Below are positions 34,986 through 46,770 of a stretch of 64,000 bases of DNA, piece after piece. Below the pieces are notes generated by a model, which was not told the origin of the DNA, searched no databases, and saw nothing but the letters and a program-made list of their open reading frames with translations. Numbering within the stretch: the stretch's first letter is position 1; each line of letters opens with the position of its first letter. The DNA comes from Paragonimus westermani (Eukaryota; Platyhelminthes; Trematoda; Plagiorchiida; Troglotrematidae): NCBI GenBank assembly GCA_008508345.1, contig QNGE01000277.1:186001-250000 (forward strand), given 5' to 3'. A program made the translations under genes and the position numbers.

Positions 34986-36441
34986 TCTGTTTCTTTGCTC
35001 TATTCACATAGCCGACTCAGCGTACAACCTACAATTGTGGTGATCAAGTGTGTATATGGCTTTCAGATGGGTGCATAGCCCACGCTGTCCTGAACGTCGG
35101 AAAATATACCATTATTATCAATACTATAAATACTGGATGCATGGGGTCAAGGAGCATTCGCGATACCATGTCAATGAAAAGTTCTGTCAAGGAAATGAAA
35201 CCTGTGTGATATTCATTGTCAAGTTGTCTTCGAAAACAAGAATCTGTCCCTAGTTCTTCCACAGATACCGAGAAGGCCGTTCTTCAAATTCCATAGTAGA
35301 CACCTTTCTGCGTGCACGTGTCGTGGCCGTGGTAGTCGTTGTGACATTAAACTTCCCGTATAAACAGTGGGCAGGTGTACCACAAATAATGAAACAAAGC
35401 TTCACAAAAGCTGATATTCCGAGTGCTTCCATGTATGTTTCACTGGTCAGAACGCCACGAGTGATGGCGAAAAATTCATTGATATATACATCTATGGGCT
35501 GTGGCTAGTCACCGCCACAATAAGGGCTGATCACAAATGGAAAGCTAAAAACGGCCGAATGATGCGACCAAGTATAGACCACAATTAGTTGTCTGGGTGA
35601 TCAAAAGGAGGCGGCCCATCAGTGTGAACGAGCAAAGTTGAGCGGCCACCGCCTCTAAATTTGTGCTCTTCATGTACATCTTGTAGGCCGTTGTTGAGTC
35701 CAATGTCCTATACGAGCCCTTGAGGAGCGTCTTCTTCGAGTATGTTCTTGGAGTGTTGCGTACATTTCTCGGATCTGAAGACATGTCAGGAACAAGTGGC
35801 TTCAGTAACGTGTTAATCAGCTTCAGGTCAGCGGCTGTTAGGATTTTTGCTTGAATAGGGAACAATCTCGTTGCCTCAGGAATGGATGAGATTGTCACCG
35901 TAGTATTCACTATAGAAACTGAGCAACATGTTGTTCACAGAACTCACACGAACATTGTGGATCGTGCATCGCCTCACCGACTTGGTCGTCTTCGTCTTCT
36001 TCAATTCGAAATGGAACTCAATAAAATAGATGACTACCAGGTTTTGCCAACGGAATACCTTCATTCTCCAAAGTTGTAACGACAGCGCTGGAGGAAGAAG
36101 CAAGAGTGCTGATGTTACGTCCTTCGCGTCATCGCGTACTAGACGACATACAAGGGCACGACAGAACGAATTCCTCCCGGAACCCATGGTGCATCGAGAG
36201 CTCAGTAACTAAATGGCTTCTGAGAGTATGAAGGCTAACAAATCAAAAATAAATTAGCGCTTAGCACAATCGGACCGTCCTATGTGAAAATTACCGTCTT
36301 TACTTCAGTCTTTCGCGTGTCCTTGTTGAAGAATAAGAGTGAGTTATATCACGCCTACATTCAAAGTGACATGAAATGTTTTATCGAGAATTATCCGCAA
36401 AACATCGCAAAAACTGTAGTGTAAAACAGCCATATCGGAGG
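34986..36441. other. Unassigned stretch with two adjoining minus-strand ORFs
   Basis: Two overlapping minus-strand frames, 35876-36187 (103 codons) and 35545-35910 (121 codons), run on from each other across a frame shift. The first starts MGSGRNSFCRALVCRLVRDD; the second contains RLFPIQAKILTAADLKLIN. They look more protein-like than most short ORFs here, but I recognise no domain. They could be two exons of a host gene or part of an unidentified element. The stretch 34986-35500 holds nothing I can name. Confidence 0.3.
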
Positions 36442-36630
36442 TGTACAACATAGCCAGAAGAGCAGACACAGCTCATGGCCGGATATGTGTTGCACAACAC
36501 GCGGCGACAGTTTGGAGACGAGCGTTCTCCTTGTTCGACTGACCGTCCGTTGGTTCAGGATCCTCGTGCACAGCGTTGACGTAGTGGTCACTTCAAGTTC
36601 AATCCGTGCGCGCTAACTTGTTTCAGTCGA
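36442..36630 (-). repeat. Gypsy 3' LTR-like terminal repeat
   Basis: It aligns in the same orientation with 46586-46770 over about 180 bases. On the minus strand both copies finish with a TGTT-TACA-type end (plus strand starts TGTA here, TGTAAC at 46586), as an LTR 3' end should. The inner boundary is inferred from loss of similarity near 36630; the LTR may be longer. Confidence 0.6.
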
Positions 36631-36979
36631 GCTATAAAAGCTGCTCTCTTCTTTTAGCACTGTCCCCTATGCTTCGCCTATTTCCAGCACGTTCAGGACT
36701 TCCACTTCCACCCCGACCTCAGGTACGTCCGGTAATTTTCCACGACCTGTAGTTTGTGTGCATGGCTTTAGTCTACTGAATTGAGCCATGACTGGCTGTC
36801 TGTTGGTTCCTGCTAGTTCAAGAGCGCGCACGTTCCGAAAAGAGCAAGTAGTTACTGCGTGGATATTTAATTTGAAGTTTCTCCTACAATTCTTATCGAT
36901 GTTACTATTATTCTATATGACCTGGTCACATTCCACTTACGTCCAAGTCTACCCCAAAATATAATTTTATTTACGAAAC

Positions 36980-38437
36980 ATGGTGACCAAAATCACTCGT
37001 CTTAGGATATCCGCTAATGCCAAATCCACAATATCAAGCTCTAAATTCGATGTTGATCGTCCTAAAGGCAAATGTTCTAGGTCTAGAACGCATGTAGGCT
37101 CTCCTAAAGTTACTGCCGTTAAAGGAGTTGAAAATAATCAGGCGGTGTCCACCCCTCAGACAAAACTGTTCTGTTCCTGTGGATAGTGTATTGGCGGATT
37201 TATTTGTTAAGGTATCTAAGCTAGATTCAGAGCTCACTCAATTAAGGGCAAGTCATACTGCACTCGATTCCTCAAAAGAGAATCTCTTCTCTTCATCTTA
37301 CATTTTCAAAGTGCCCGGGAGTACTGTCTTGAAAGATGGATAACATTCGGAGCGCAAGCATGTTCAATAACACATTGGCAACAGAAATCACAAAACGGAT
37401 GCGGTGCTCAAACAATGCTATCGTATTCAATGTGCCAGATAAGCTGCACCTAGAAAGCATTAAAAAGATACTCTCGAAGGTTAGTGGAATAGACCCAACA
37501 TCATATACCTGCATACGTCCTCGTAAGAAGACAACAAGGTTTTTCTGCTTGTTATTGTTCAAATTTCATAGCGAGACAAATGCAGAACAGTTCACACGGA
37601 GCTAGGACTTTAGTGGGTCTAAAACCCTGCTTAAAGGGTTGAAAATTATGGAGGGCAGAACCCCCTTGAAATAGAATGTCAAATGATCTTGCTGGGCGGG
37701 ACCTCCGTCTCTAACCATGTGATCCAGGATGCGTCGAAACTGGGTACAACGATATCCAAAGATGATAAACTGGGTTCCAAAGATCGCGCAGTACCGCTTT
37801 GTTGCACCACGCCCGAGTGCACTAGCAATCCTACCGACTATGCTAACGCCATCAAAGGGAACAAATTCGCTGACCTGATTGATCTAACAGTGGATGTTGA
37901 CAGTTCCAACAGCGTGCCGAACGTTGGGGGTACCTCGGTCGAGGAATCAACTGGCGAAAAATGGCACACAAATGGTTGTGCCCATATAGAAACCATTGAA
38001 GCGTCTAGACCGCAACCCATCTGCGCGGAGACTGCCTTAAATAATACAGGACACCGGCAGCCTATCAATCGAAGACACGTCGGTGTCTCGACTACGAACC
38101 ACTCCCGCAGGTAACCATAAACCGACCATTGATGAGGTATTCGTGATAGCAAACCCTTCCAAAATCACGCCCGAAGTTTCCTCCTATGCACCATAGGGGA
38201 ATAAACATGCAAGTAGACGCAAACCCGCACCTGTCGAATAAAAAGACGCACATCTTACCAACCCCCAGTTCTAAGCCTCTGCCTAGTAATAGCAGTCCCT
38301 CGCGTGACGCATCTATTCATGTAAGCCTGAACCAGAGCCCCCTGAAGTTGTTTACCCTACGTTCGACACCCCTTTCAATACGGATAGACCCTCACTTCGA
38401 ATGTTCACCTAAACGCAACCCGCGAACTATTCGTTGA
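36980..38437 (+). pseudogene. LINE copy C ORF1 protein, broken
   Basis: Consecutive frames on the plus strand form an ORF1-type nucleic-acid-binding protein. The N-terminus is basic (36980-37186), followed by a likely coiled-coil with VSKLDSELTQLRASH near 37212. An RRM-like segment comes next (37336-37605; NAIVFNVPDKLHLESIKKIL and a LLLFKFHSETNAEQF strand). A Pro/Ser/Thr-rich C-terminal region follows (37683-38437). Frame breaks at about 37.19, 37.33 and 37.6 kb make it non-functional. The same design appears in ORF1 of copy B (54.27-54.96 kb). Confidence 0.65.
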
Positions 38438-38715
38438 CAACGAGCAGGCGAGCATGACCAATTCACCTCAGCCTGATCATTTTATAGCAGGACGCACACC
38501 TTTCAAACCTCCCCTGCTACCTCCGTCCCCCAATGTTCCACTACCCAACCATACCTTATTTGCACTTTTTCAACACTTCCTGTCATGGACTGAAACGCAG
38601 GTGACAACCAACCATCCTCTAATGAGCTCGCTATAAGGACATCAGACCGAGAAATGTCACCGGAGTCTCCGAATTCCAAGGATATTTCTGTTTCAGACAT
38701 TTTTAAAGGTATAAA

Positions 38716-41330
38716 ATGATGCCGAACAAGCAAAATGCATTAAGTTTATTTTTTTTCAATGCACGTCCGCTAATTAATAAGATGAATATCTCCAGACCCT
38801 TTATTTTCTTATATAATCCTCATATTATTCTAATCACTGAAGCTTGGTGCACCGCTGAGACTCCAGACACAACTAAACGTTATAGGTTATCACATGTTCC
38901 GCATAAGCCGTGCCGTTGGACGAGGTGGAGAATGTTTAATCTACATAAGGGAACAATATTCTGCGACCATACTTGATGAGCCATGTCTTGGTTTGATAGA
39001 TGACACCTTGTGGCTGTTAGTGTCGACTGGATCCTGTGAATTACCCTTAGGATGTGTATGTAGACCACCTAACGCCACTCAGGACGACATGACAAACCTT
39101 ATTAATGGACTGAACTATGTATCAACCTCACCCTCACAGTACAAAATAATTGGTGAAGATTTCAACATGCCTAGTATCTCATGGACCTCTTTCACTACCC
39201 CTGCAAATCAAGCTGAGTTCTTTGCATATGTCTAAATAAACGGATGACGCCAACATGTTCTAGCGCCTACTAGACAGGACCACACTTTAGACCTCATCTT
39301 TACCACAGGCATCTCTTCTGCCACTGCATCCTTATTGGAACAACTTCCAGGAAGTGATCATAATATAGTCAACTTCATGTTCGACCAGAAAGCTGTTAAA
39401 GAGTCCACCGTCACACACTACCGCCAAACTTAATTCCTCGACTGGAATGTGTTCACCACACTGCTGAGATCTCTGGAATGAAATACATTTTTTCTTACCT
39501 CCGATCCTATTACTGCAACCGAGGCATTTAATGAACACTTCAGGTCTTGCGTGAATATCCTAGCCCCGCAAAGATCAAAACACCGTAATGTGTACGGTAA
39601 CGGCATAATTATCACTCCAAAGTATTAAATCACGGTACCGAAAAATACGCGAACTCTCTTTTATCATGCAAATGCACAAAATGTTCAATGTTATACAATA
39701 TTGAACCAAAATGTTCCACATGAGTGAAGAAAAACGTGCGCAGTTGCTGCAGTTAATGAGATGCAGGAATTGTGGGAGAGACCCTGCCATCTCAGTAGTG
39801 ACACTGCATAAAAAACCGCTGTAGATGATTCTGTAACGATCTGTGAGGTTTTTAATTCATGTTTTGCTGCTTCCTTCAGAATTGAAGGACACATACTAAT
39901 CCCACTTCATCCTCTAAGTACAGGTACGTTTCTAAGCCATATCCGTGTTGATGCAGGGCTCATACGCTCTCCGTTAGCTATCATGAAAACCTTCTCACCT
40001 ACCCGGTCCTGGTGGCGTTCATCCCGTTGCTCTACAATACGGAGGAGAAGACATCCCTCCACTTCTGCCTTACATTTAAACACCTTTTCCAACATCCGGT
40101 TTCTTACTTCTTCAGTGGATAAACTCCACGGGTGAGCCCCGCTATGAAAGTGGCTCGCGGCAGGACGTCAACAATTATCGTCCCATTAACCATACTTCAG
40201 TTTTTTCTAGGATGTTGGGAAGGATAATGAAATATCGCATGGTCGAACTCCTGTTATTACGAAACCTTATAAACCATTCCCAGCATGGGTTTCTCAACAA
40301 GCGTTCTCGCATGACATGCCAACTAGAATTTCTTAACCATATGACAGAATCTATTGACGCTGGTGAGGCGAGTATCATTATGGTGTTGGACATGGCGAAG
40401 GCTTTCGATCGTGTGCCTCATAAGCGCCTTCTGCTCAAAATAGCATCCTTTGGTATACTTGATCCATCGCTTAACTGGTTTTCCTCATCTTACAGGTCAC
40501 ACACAAACAGTGAAAATATGAGACAATAGCTCAGAGTCCAGACAAGTCACTAATAGGGTGATACAAAGAAGTGGTCCGGGACCGTTACTCTTTCTCATAT
40601 ATATAAACGATATATGTCAAGTTATCAAATGTGGCAGGCTATCCACTATGGTTGAGCATGGTTGTGACGTACCAGATGGCTCTATAAAGCTGGATGGGCA
40701 CAGCATATCAACCGCCAACTCAGTACTTGACCTGGGTTTACGCTACCCATAATCATTAAACTTCGTAGAACACATCTTTCCTAGTCGCTAAAACCAGACA
40801 GAGGATAGGTTATATTAACCACTCATTCTTCCCATCTGCTGCACTATTACACCTTAATAAACTGTGTGTACGACACCTGGTTGAGTACTGCACGATCATA
40901 TATGGCCACCTGCGTAAGTCTGAATGACTAACTCTGGAAAGCCTGCAACGTACATTTACGAAAAGCTTATTATGTTGTCCGTCTTCTCAGAGCTACAGAG
41001 AACGCTGCCGGACGCTTGCACTCGATCCTATTTTGTTAACGCAACTCAAGCTTAACTTTTCACTCATGTATAATCTGGTTTATAGTAGTAAAGTCACCGT
41101 TAGCTTCGCGACTCGCTTACAACACGGGTCGAAGTATAACCTCAGAAACAGGGACTTACCCTCGACAACTCTTAAATCCCGGAAAAAACTGCGCTCAAAT
41201 TTTTCCTAGAAAAATACTCTTGAATTTGAAACGAACTCCTGTATGCAATTAGATCCAATGAGAATATACATCGATTCAAACGAAGCTTAGAAACTATCCT
41301 AACATTGACGAACTTCATGTCCATTTTCAA
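38716..41330 (+). pseudogene. LINE copy C pol: endonuclease and RT, broken
   Basis: Endonuclease blocks are FFFNARPLINKMNI, HIILITEAWC, GEDFNMPSISW (about 39155) and GSDHNIVNF (about 39350). The RT segment runs from about 40165, with HGFLNKRSRMTCQLEF, VLDMAKAFDRVPHKRLL (first catalytic Asp preserved) and GPLLFLIYIND near 40.58 kb. The usual FADD box that should follow is not readable. The C-terminal end resembles YSYVWNRLPN of copy A. Many stops and frameshifts occur. The part after 39672 is repeated, inverted, at 49208-52185. Confidence 0.8.
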
Positions 41331-42649
41331 GCTCTACTTCTCTGAGGACGTTGTGTTTGAGAACGAACCTAATAACATCTGACGAAAAACCCTCTGTGTT
41401 GCGTGATGTTAAGTCAAGCACCCCTCGAACCAATTTCAGGATAGGTGTACTTTTAGATTTGCCAGCGAATAGAAAAACGTGTCTATAGTCAACACCCATA
41501 GGTGCCAGTATACACGCCCGTTAGTAACAACCCAATCATCCTGGTACACCCTAACCCCATTCTAATTGATAGCTTGTGTGTCTGTGTTGTAAACCACCAT
41601 GCAAAAGTTGAGCATGGTAAAATTGTTTGGAAAACTCAACCTGTTCGTCCCATGACTGCATAGTAACCTTGAGTTGCAACTGTTCCTTCTTCTCCAATGA
41701 TAGACCACCCGGCAACCTCTCGGTATTGTCAAACATTATCCTCATTCTCTATACCGGCCGTACAGAGATAATTAACATTTAAATCCGGCAGTAATCGTAT
41801 ACCAGGGAAAGCTTATAATCGATTTATTCTTGTGTTATTTGATGACAACTCTTCGCTCATGGTATATGTTTCATCAATTAACACAATGCTATTAACGTAA
41901 CATAGAAGGTTATGCCAGAATATCATATGTTCCATTGTTTGTCATAGCTCACATAATCAGCTTTATGTTCTCCCGTTTACCGCGTGATCCCGTTTTCCAT
42001 TCTTTGTTCCGCTGATATATCCCGCGCGATAAAACATTCCACCCCGCCTGGACGCTCAAAATTTCGCAACGGTGAGGCATATCGCGAGCTCCTTAAAATC
42101 CTTTGGAATTTGAGCGAAGAATAACGTCTGCTCGGGAGGTCCATGCGTTTCCTACGAAAGTATATGCGTCCTCACCTAGCTCACATCATGAAAAAAATTT
42201 CTGAACATTTTCCTGGGACTACCTACATGGAATAATGATCAAATTTTTCGCCGATACATCCCCTCCATCCTTTAACCACCCCTTTTTTGGCGCGACCTTG
42301 AGCATTAAGCCAGTGATCACCTTATGGATTCCCAATTGATGTAACAAATCAATTATTTTATCCAATTTTGCAGATCCCATCTGCTATCGTCTTAGAAATA
42401 TGTAGCTCAGACTTCTACCTAAACATGAATTTTCCCTTTATATGTCTGTTTTGTTGCTCTATTCCCATAGCTGACTTATCGTACAATGTTCAAATTTGGT
42501 GTTCAGGTTTGTACATGCATGAAAAGTTGTACACTTCTCACGCTCTCCTGAGCGTGTTTCCCACAAATGCGTCAAAAAATATAACGTTATTATTTTCATT
42601 ATTGCTAATTTGACAGGTTGCCTCCGAAGGTGTTCGCTCGACAACATAC
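39672..42649. repeat. Source arm of a 2978-base inverted duplication
   Basis: This segment is the exact-length reverse complement of 49208-52185 with no indel; I noticed one substitution (a at 41417, g at 50440). Sequence continues normally through both edges here, cutting across LINE copy C pol on the left and the Gypsy integrase tail on the right. Confidence 0.95.
41391..42539. other. Unassigned segment between LINE copy C and the Gypsy integrase tail
   Basis: Two short minus-strand ORFs (41551-41745 and 41299-41499) and one plus ORF (42368-42613) are present, none recognised. It may be Gypsy 3' non-coding sequence or another insertion. Confidence 0.35.
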
Positions 42650-43716
42650 GACCAATTCCATTGTTTGTGCATCTTCATTAGAACTCTCGGGCTCGGAGCC
42701 ATGTTGTGCAACCACACCCTCTTGCCAACTTTCAAGGGGGCTCTAAACACCCTCTTACCGTAACAGATTTTCTGACGCCTTTGGGATTTCTCCAGATGTG
42801 CTCATGCAATCTGGTGGGCGAGCCGAAGTGTGTCGATAAGGTTGCTTACGTATTGTGCCATCGAAAGTTGCGGTTGTTGTGTAACGGCAGTCAGGCATCT
42901 GGTGGTATTCTCACTTCTCGGCCGGTCCACAAAAAAATGTGGGGTTTGGTCAATCGAAGAGTGAATGGCGCTATGACAAGTCAACAGACACTCCGATATA
43001 GTCGAGTCCCATTCGGTGACACTCTGCTCTGCGAAAGCCTTGGGAAGACTTTTGGGGGACCGGTTGGTCCATTCCACCTGCCGATTGACCTGTGAGTGCT
43101 GAGCGTCTTATCTCGTCTTACCTACTCCTAGTAGCCCACACATTTCGCGAACATAATGGCTTTCAACGCAGGAGCATTGGTCTGAATGGATTTGACCCTG
43201 GACTCCCCAAACGCACACGCGGTGGTCGACAGTGGCTGTTGCTACTGTAGACGTGCCCACTCGTGCAAGCGGGATAGCCTCGCGCAGTGTATTTAGAGCG
43301 TCTACCAGGACAAGGATGTACCGATTATTTCGGAGTATCTTAGGCAACCGCCACACAATATCCACGCCAACAAACACGTCAGGATATCCCGCAGTCACAA
43401 CTTGCAACGGTGCTCGACGTCTCATTTGGAGGCTTTTGAAGATGCCACATTTCTCGCACGATCGGCATAACAACCTGAAATCTATCCGTTGATGCGGCCA
43501 CCAAAATCGTTGTCGTGCGGCCGCTCCTAGTTTGTTTATTCCTGCATGTCCGAGCTCAAGGTGCAAGTGTGTCAAGTAGTCACGTACTATAGATTGAGGG
43601 ACAACAATCCTTCTCATGTAAGCGGTTCTATACTGGATAAATAATGTTCCCCCTTCCAAATTGAGCTGTTCCCTGAGCACCCAAAGGCAGCGAGATTCAT
43701 AGCTTTTTCCTTCCAT
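42540..43716 (-). pseudogene. Gypsy integrase remnant
   Basis: The zinc-binding region (43716-43400) shows LHLELGHAGINK, ARQRFWWPHQR and CRSCEKCGIFK, an HHCC arrangement. The core follows with VGVDIVWRLPK (first Asp), ILVLVDALN and QIHSDQCSC (second Asp). After a frame break, 43077-42802 continues with ECLLTCHSAIHSS-type sequence. A C-terminal GPY/F-like module (about 42750-42540) has GKRVWLHNMAPSPRVLMKMH and YVVERTPSEATCQIS. This enzyme inserts the cDNA into the genome. It is split over three frames and inactive. The C-terminal module is cut by the edge of the inverted duplication at 42649. Confidence 0.88.
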
Positions 43717-43763
43717 TTCATTGCTTGCTGTTCTGTCACAATTATTCCGGCACTCTTCGTAGA

Positions 43764-44273
43764 TTAGCGCAGCCTCAGGACCTGTTGCTTGGGATTGCTG
43801 GCAGTGGCCATATTCTGCACTCTGTGTTGCGTACTACAGGAAGGACAGTCGCCGTGATTGCCCGCAGGATGCCTTGATAACGAGTCATCGTTCGAGTGTC
43901 GTCTACCGGGTCTTTGTTCACATACGAGGTCGGTTCTCTGTAGGATCTTCTGCCATCGGGCTAACTGACCCTCTGGGTCTTCGAAGTTTTGTAACCAATG
44001 GAGGGACTGATGATCCGTGCGTATGATAACAATCTTGCCCAGGAGGTGATGTCGGAAATGTTGCGTAAAGAATATTAGCGCGAACATTTTCTCTCTCATC
44101 GTATAGTAGTTCCCCTCACATTTACTTAAACACCGGCTACCGTGAGCTATCACTCGTTCTCTACCGACTTGTGCTCGTTGTGAGAGAACCGCCCCGGTTG
44201 CACTGTAGCTTGCGTTTGTATCCAAAATACCCCCAGCCTCCGGCGACAGGTCCGGAAAAGCTAACGATGGCAC
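43764..44273 (-). pseudogene. Gypsy RNase H remnant
   Basis: An open stretch of 169 codons includes ILDTNASYSATGAVLSQ (start of RNase H, Asp-x-Ser type), RVIAHGSRCLSKCEGNYYT, MFALIFFTQHFRHHLLGK and IIRTDHQSLHWLQNFEDPEG, then WQKILQRTDLVCEQRPGRRH and DSLSRHP. It removes the RNA strand during reverse transcription. The order fits directly after the RT and before the integrase. It is the best-preserved domain of the element. Confidence 0.92.
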
Positions 44274-44339
44274 CGTGCACAGAGCTTCCCGTATTAAATT
44301 AAAACCATGGTTACACTATTCTGTCCACGTTAATCCCCG

Positions 44340-45150
44340 ATTATTTTGTAGTGGTCTGGTCAGGAGAGTGAAAGTTCGAGCTAAACCAGTGGTGATGTGG
44401 AGATAATAGGACGCTGGCCTTACGAAGCCTCTCAGCTTGCTTACATCCTTCGGCGTAGGCCAGGATCAAATTTGTTTCATCATTTTTGGGTCTGTGCGGA
44501 TACCCGCCCCAGAGATTACGTGCCCCAGGAATGTTACCTCTTCGGGTAGGAAGTGACATTTTGAGGGCCTCAGTTTTAAACCGACTTCGGCCAGGCGGTC
44601 CAACACTGACTCCAAACTACGCATGTGCCCTCGTCCGGACCCTCTGTGGACCATGACATCATCTAGATACCTTAGGCACGTTCGAGGAATCAGGTCATGC
44701 GATGATTTCAGAATTAAGCATTGAAAAGTCGCAGGTGCGTTTGTCAGTCCACGGGGCATAACTTCGTGTTCATACAGACCCCATGGTATGTCGAAGGCCG
44801 TCTGAGATCGGTCGCTTTCTTCGACCTCCACCTGCCGATAGTCTGATGTCAAGTCTGGCATACTGAAATAAGTGGCTCCGCCGAGAGCACCAAACAGGTC
44901 GTCCATCTTTGGCGACGGAAATGTGTCCCTCTCTGTCACTCAGCTGAGCTTTCTGTAATAGGCGCGTAATCGTAAGTCGCCGGCATTCATTTTACCAAAA
45001 CCATTGGGGCGGCCCGTGGAGGCTTCGAATGTCGGATCACGTATTTTTAGCATGTCGCCGACAACCTTACGCACCTCGCCCTGTGTGGGGGCATCTTGAC
45101 TGGAGGCGCATTCTCTGTATTAATTCCATGCTTCAAAATGCTTGTGATCT
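44340..45150 (-). pseudogene. Gypsy reverse transcriptase remnant
   Basis: From about 45130 the minus strand gives worn RT start sequence with stops. A clear frame follows (44939-44466): FPSPKMDDLFGALGGATYFS, DLTSDYRQVEVEESDRSQTA, EVMPRGLTNAPATFQCLI, LRYLDDVMVH with the catalytic Asp pair, and LRPSKCHFLPEEVTFLGHVI. Upstream stops and a frame change at about 44466 disrupt it. The YLDD box and the PRGL-NAP-FQ signature are classic Ty3/Gypsy. Confidence 0.92.
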
Positions 45151-45242
45151 AACGTTACACCCTCTCACGCAAACATGTGTGGTCAACTTTTAGTTATCAA
45201 TTTCAAACAATGAACACTTCGCGAGTTGCCGAAAACCCTACT

Positions 45243-45700
45243 CTACTGGGTCATCTGGCCAGTATGGTGATTCACTTCGGAAGAGGCTGTAATGACACAT
45301 AGAATGAAGTTGGTTGCTTGTGGAATTCTAGACATGGTTGTCAAGTGAGTGGCACCGGGCGAGTTCCTTAGCTGGAGGGTGTGCAAATCGAGCGTGAATC
45401 TAAGACAGCCTAAAAGACCCATCTCCACTACAACACAGAATGGAAGGGTGGGACTCACTACAAAACTGCATTCCACATGGCATCCGGCCATTGTAACAAC
45501 TGCAACGATTCTGCTTTCCGTCGGCATGTGGTCACCGTTGGCCGTAGGGAGGCGTTACCAACACGTTTTCCGCTTGTAGCCCGAGTCTGTGTAGTGTGTG
45601 GGTTTCGATCAAACGTAGTGACGCTTTAACATCCACCAGGCCTAAAAATGCTAATCCACATATATTACCTGAATCGGTAAGGAAAGGGACGTAAACTCCA
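45243..45700 (-). pseudogene. Gypsy protease region, probable
   Basis: The minus strand shows sequence like the pepsin-type protease region of Gypsy elements: LRLIETHTLHRLGL-type text upstream, then MAGCHVECSFVVSPTLPF and a following hydrophobic LLG-LRFTLDLHTLQL end. A clear DTG active-site triad is not visible, and frames change near 45.53 kb. It is assigned mainly by position between gag and RT. Confidence 0.5.
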
Positions 45701-45859
45701 CTGTACGATTACCTGTTCTGACGTAGCTTTTTCAGCCTGGTTGATAGCTTCGGAGGCTTGATTTTTCCGGTACGTGTTGTCGCATGGTCTACTCAACTGT
45801 TTACACTGCGGTCGCCGTTCGCAGCCTCCATGCCGCGAGTGGCTAGATCCTCGATACCA

Positions 45860-46583
45860 GTCTGAGAATTTTTATGCACTGGGGGCTGTTACCCTGGCTG
45901 TTTGCCCGTGCCGCGACGCAATATTGTGCAGATCGGCTGACGGCCGCCTTGATCTCGGCCAACTGCACCGCGGCGTCAAGACCTCTGAGTGAATGAAGCG
46001 AGAACCCCCTTTTCTATTCGTCAGCCGGATCTCCCACGCCAGCTGTTCAAGAATTCGCTCCAGGAGTTCTTCTGAGGGCTTCTCCGCACATTCGTGTTCA
46101 GCCAGGTGCCGCAATTCGCGGGCCTACGCCCGGATGGCTTTCTCTTCGAGCTGTCTACGACCATGGAATTGTTGTCGGTAGGCAGTCGAATGCAGGGGGC
46201 GTGCACTGGACGCCGCAGCTCGGTAAACATCTCATCTGACACGGGAATGTTCAAAATATTTGCTACGACAACAATATCGAAGGCCTCTCCGTCCAGCAAT
46301 TCCAGAATAGGGTTGTCGTAAGATTCTGATGGGAATTTCCGGAGATAAGCCAGTAGTTTTCCTTTCCAGCGAGGATAGTGCCCCGCATAGTAAACTAGTC
46401 GCGATGTGGAACTGATACTTGCACTCCCGTTGTTGTGGGTCTCTCTGATAGTGTGTGTAGAATGTTCGTCAATGTTTGCATTAAGTGACCGAAGTCTCCA
46501 GATTTGAAAGAAGTAGTATGATGTTGATCATCTCCAGGTTTCTTTCCGGATTTCGACATTTCGGTTCCTGGCAAGGTCGCCAA
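45860..46583 (-). pseudogene. Gypsy gag remnant, probable
   Basis: Three minus-strand frames in series follow each other: 46395-46583, 46021-46299 and 45872-46114. They include EMSKSGKKPGDDQ at the start and RHLAEHECAEKPSEELLERI later, a polar helical capsid-like text. The first begins just inside the right LTR and the primer-binding-like site, as gag should. No zinc knuckle is readable. The assignment rests on position more than on motifs. Confidence 0.55.
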
Positions 46584-46585
46584 GT
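46568..46585 (-). other. Primer-binding-site-like motif of the Gypsy element
   Basis: On the minus strand, directly after the LTR end (TTACA), the sequence reads ACT then TGGCGACCTTGCC. The TGG start and position are what a tRNA primer-binding site requires. I cannot name the tRNA. Confidence 0.5.
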
Positions 46586-46770
46586 TGTAACATCCAACCG
46601 AAAGAGCAGACAGAGATCATGGCCGGGTATGTGTTGCACAACACGCGGCGACAGTTTAGAGACAAGTGTCCTCCTCGTTTGAATGACCGTCCGTTGGTTC
46701 TGGATCCCTGTGCAAAGCGTTGACGTAGCGTCACTTCAAATTCGATCCGTGCACGCTAACTAGTTTCGGT
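46586..46770 (-). repeat. Gypsy 5' LTR-like terminal repeat
   Basis: It is the partner of 36442-36630, with about 180 alignable bases showing scattered substitutions and small indels. Similarity stops near 46770; whether the LTR extends further right is unknown. Confidence 0.6.

Larger units (their letters stand above)
36700..41390 (+). mobile_element. CR1/Jockey-like LINE, copy C (nested in the Gypsy element)
   Basis: ORF1, endonuclease and RT remnants follow in order on the plus strand. The 3' end is inferred at about 41.39 kb, where similarity to the 3' tails of copies A and B stops. Its pol resembles those copies at the protein level but is clearly a different, diverged insertion. The 5' limit is approximate; a TATAAAAG sequence lies near 36632 at the edge of the LTR-like repeat. 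Confidence 0.75.
36442..46770 (-). mobile_element. Gypsy (Ty3-like) LTR retrotransposon, decayed, with a nested LINE
   Basis: Matching LTR-like ends occur at 36442-36630 and 46586-46770. Between them, on the minus strand and in order from right to left, are a primer-binding-site-like motif, gag, protease, RT, RNase H and integrase remnants ending near 42.54 kb. The gap between integrase and the left LTR is filled mainly by a plus-strand LINE (about 36.7-41.4 kb), apparently inserted later. Every coding domain carries stops or frameshifts, so the element is dead. The two ends have diverged visibly, which implies an old insertion. Confidence 0.75.
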
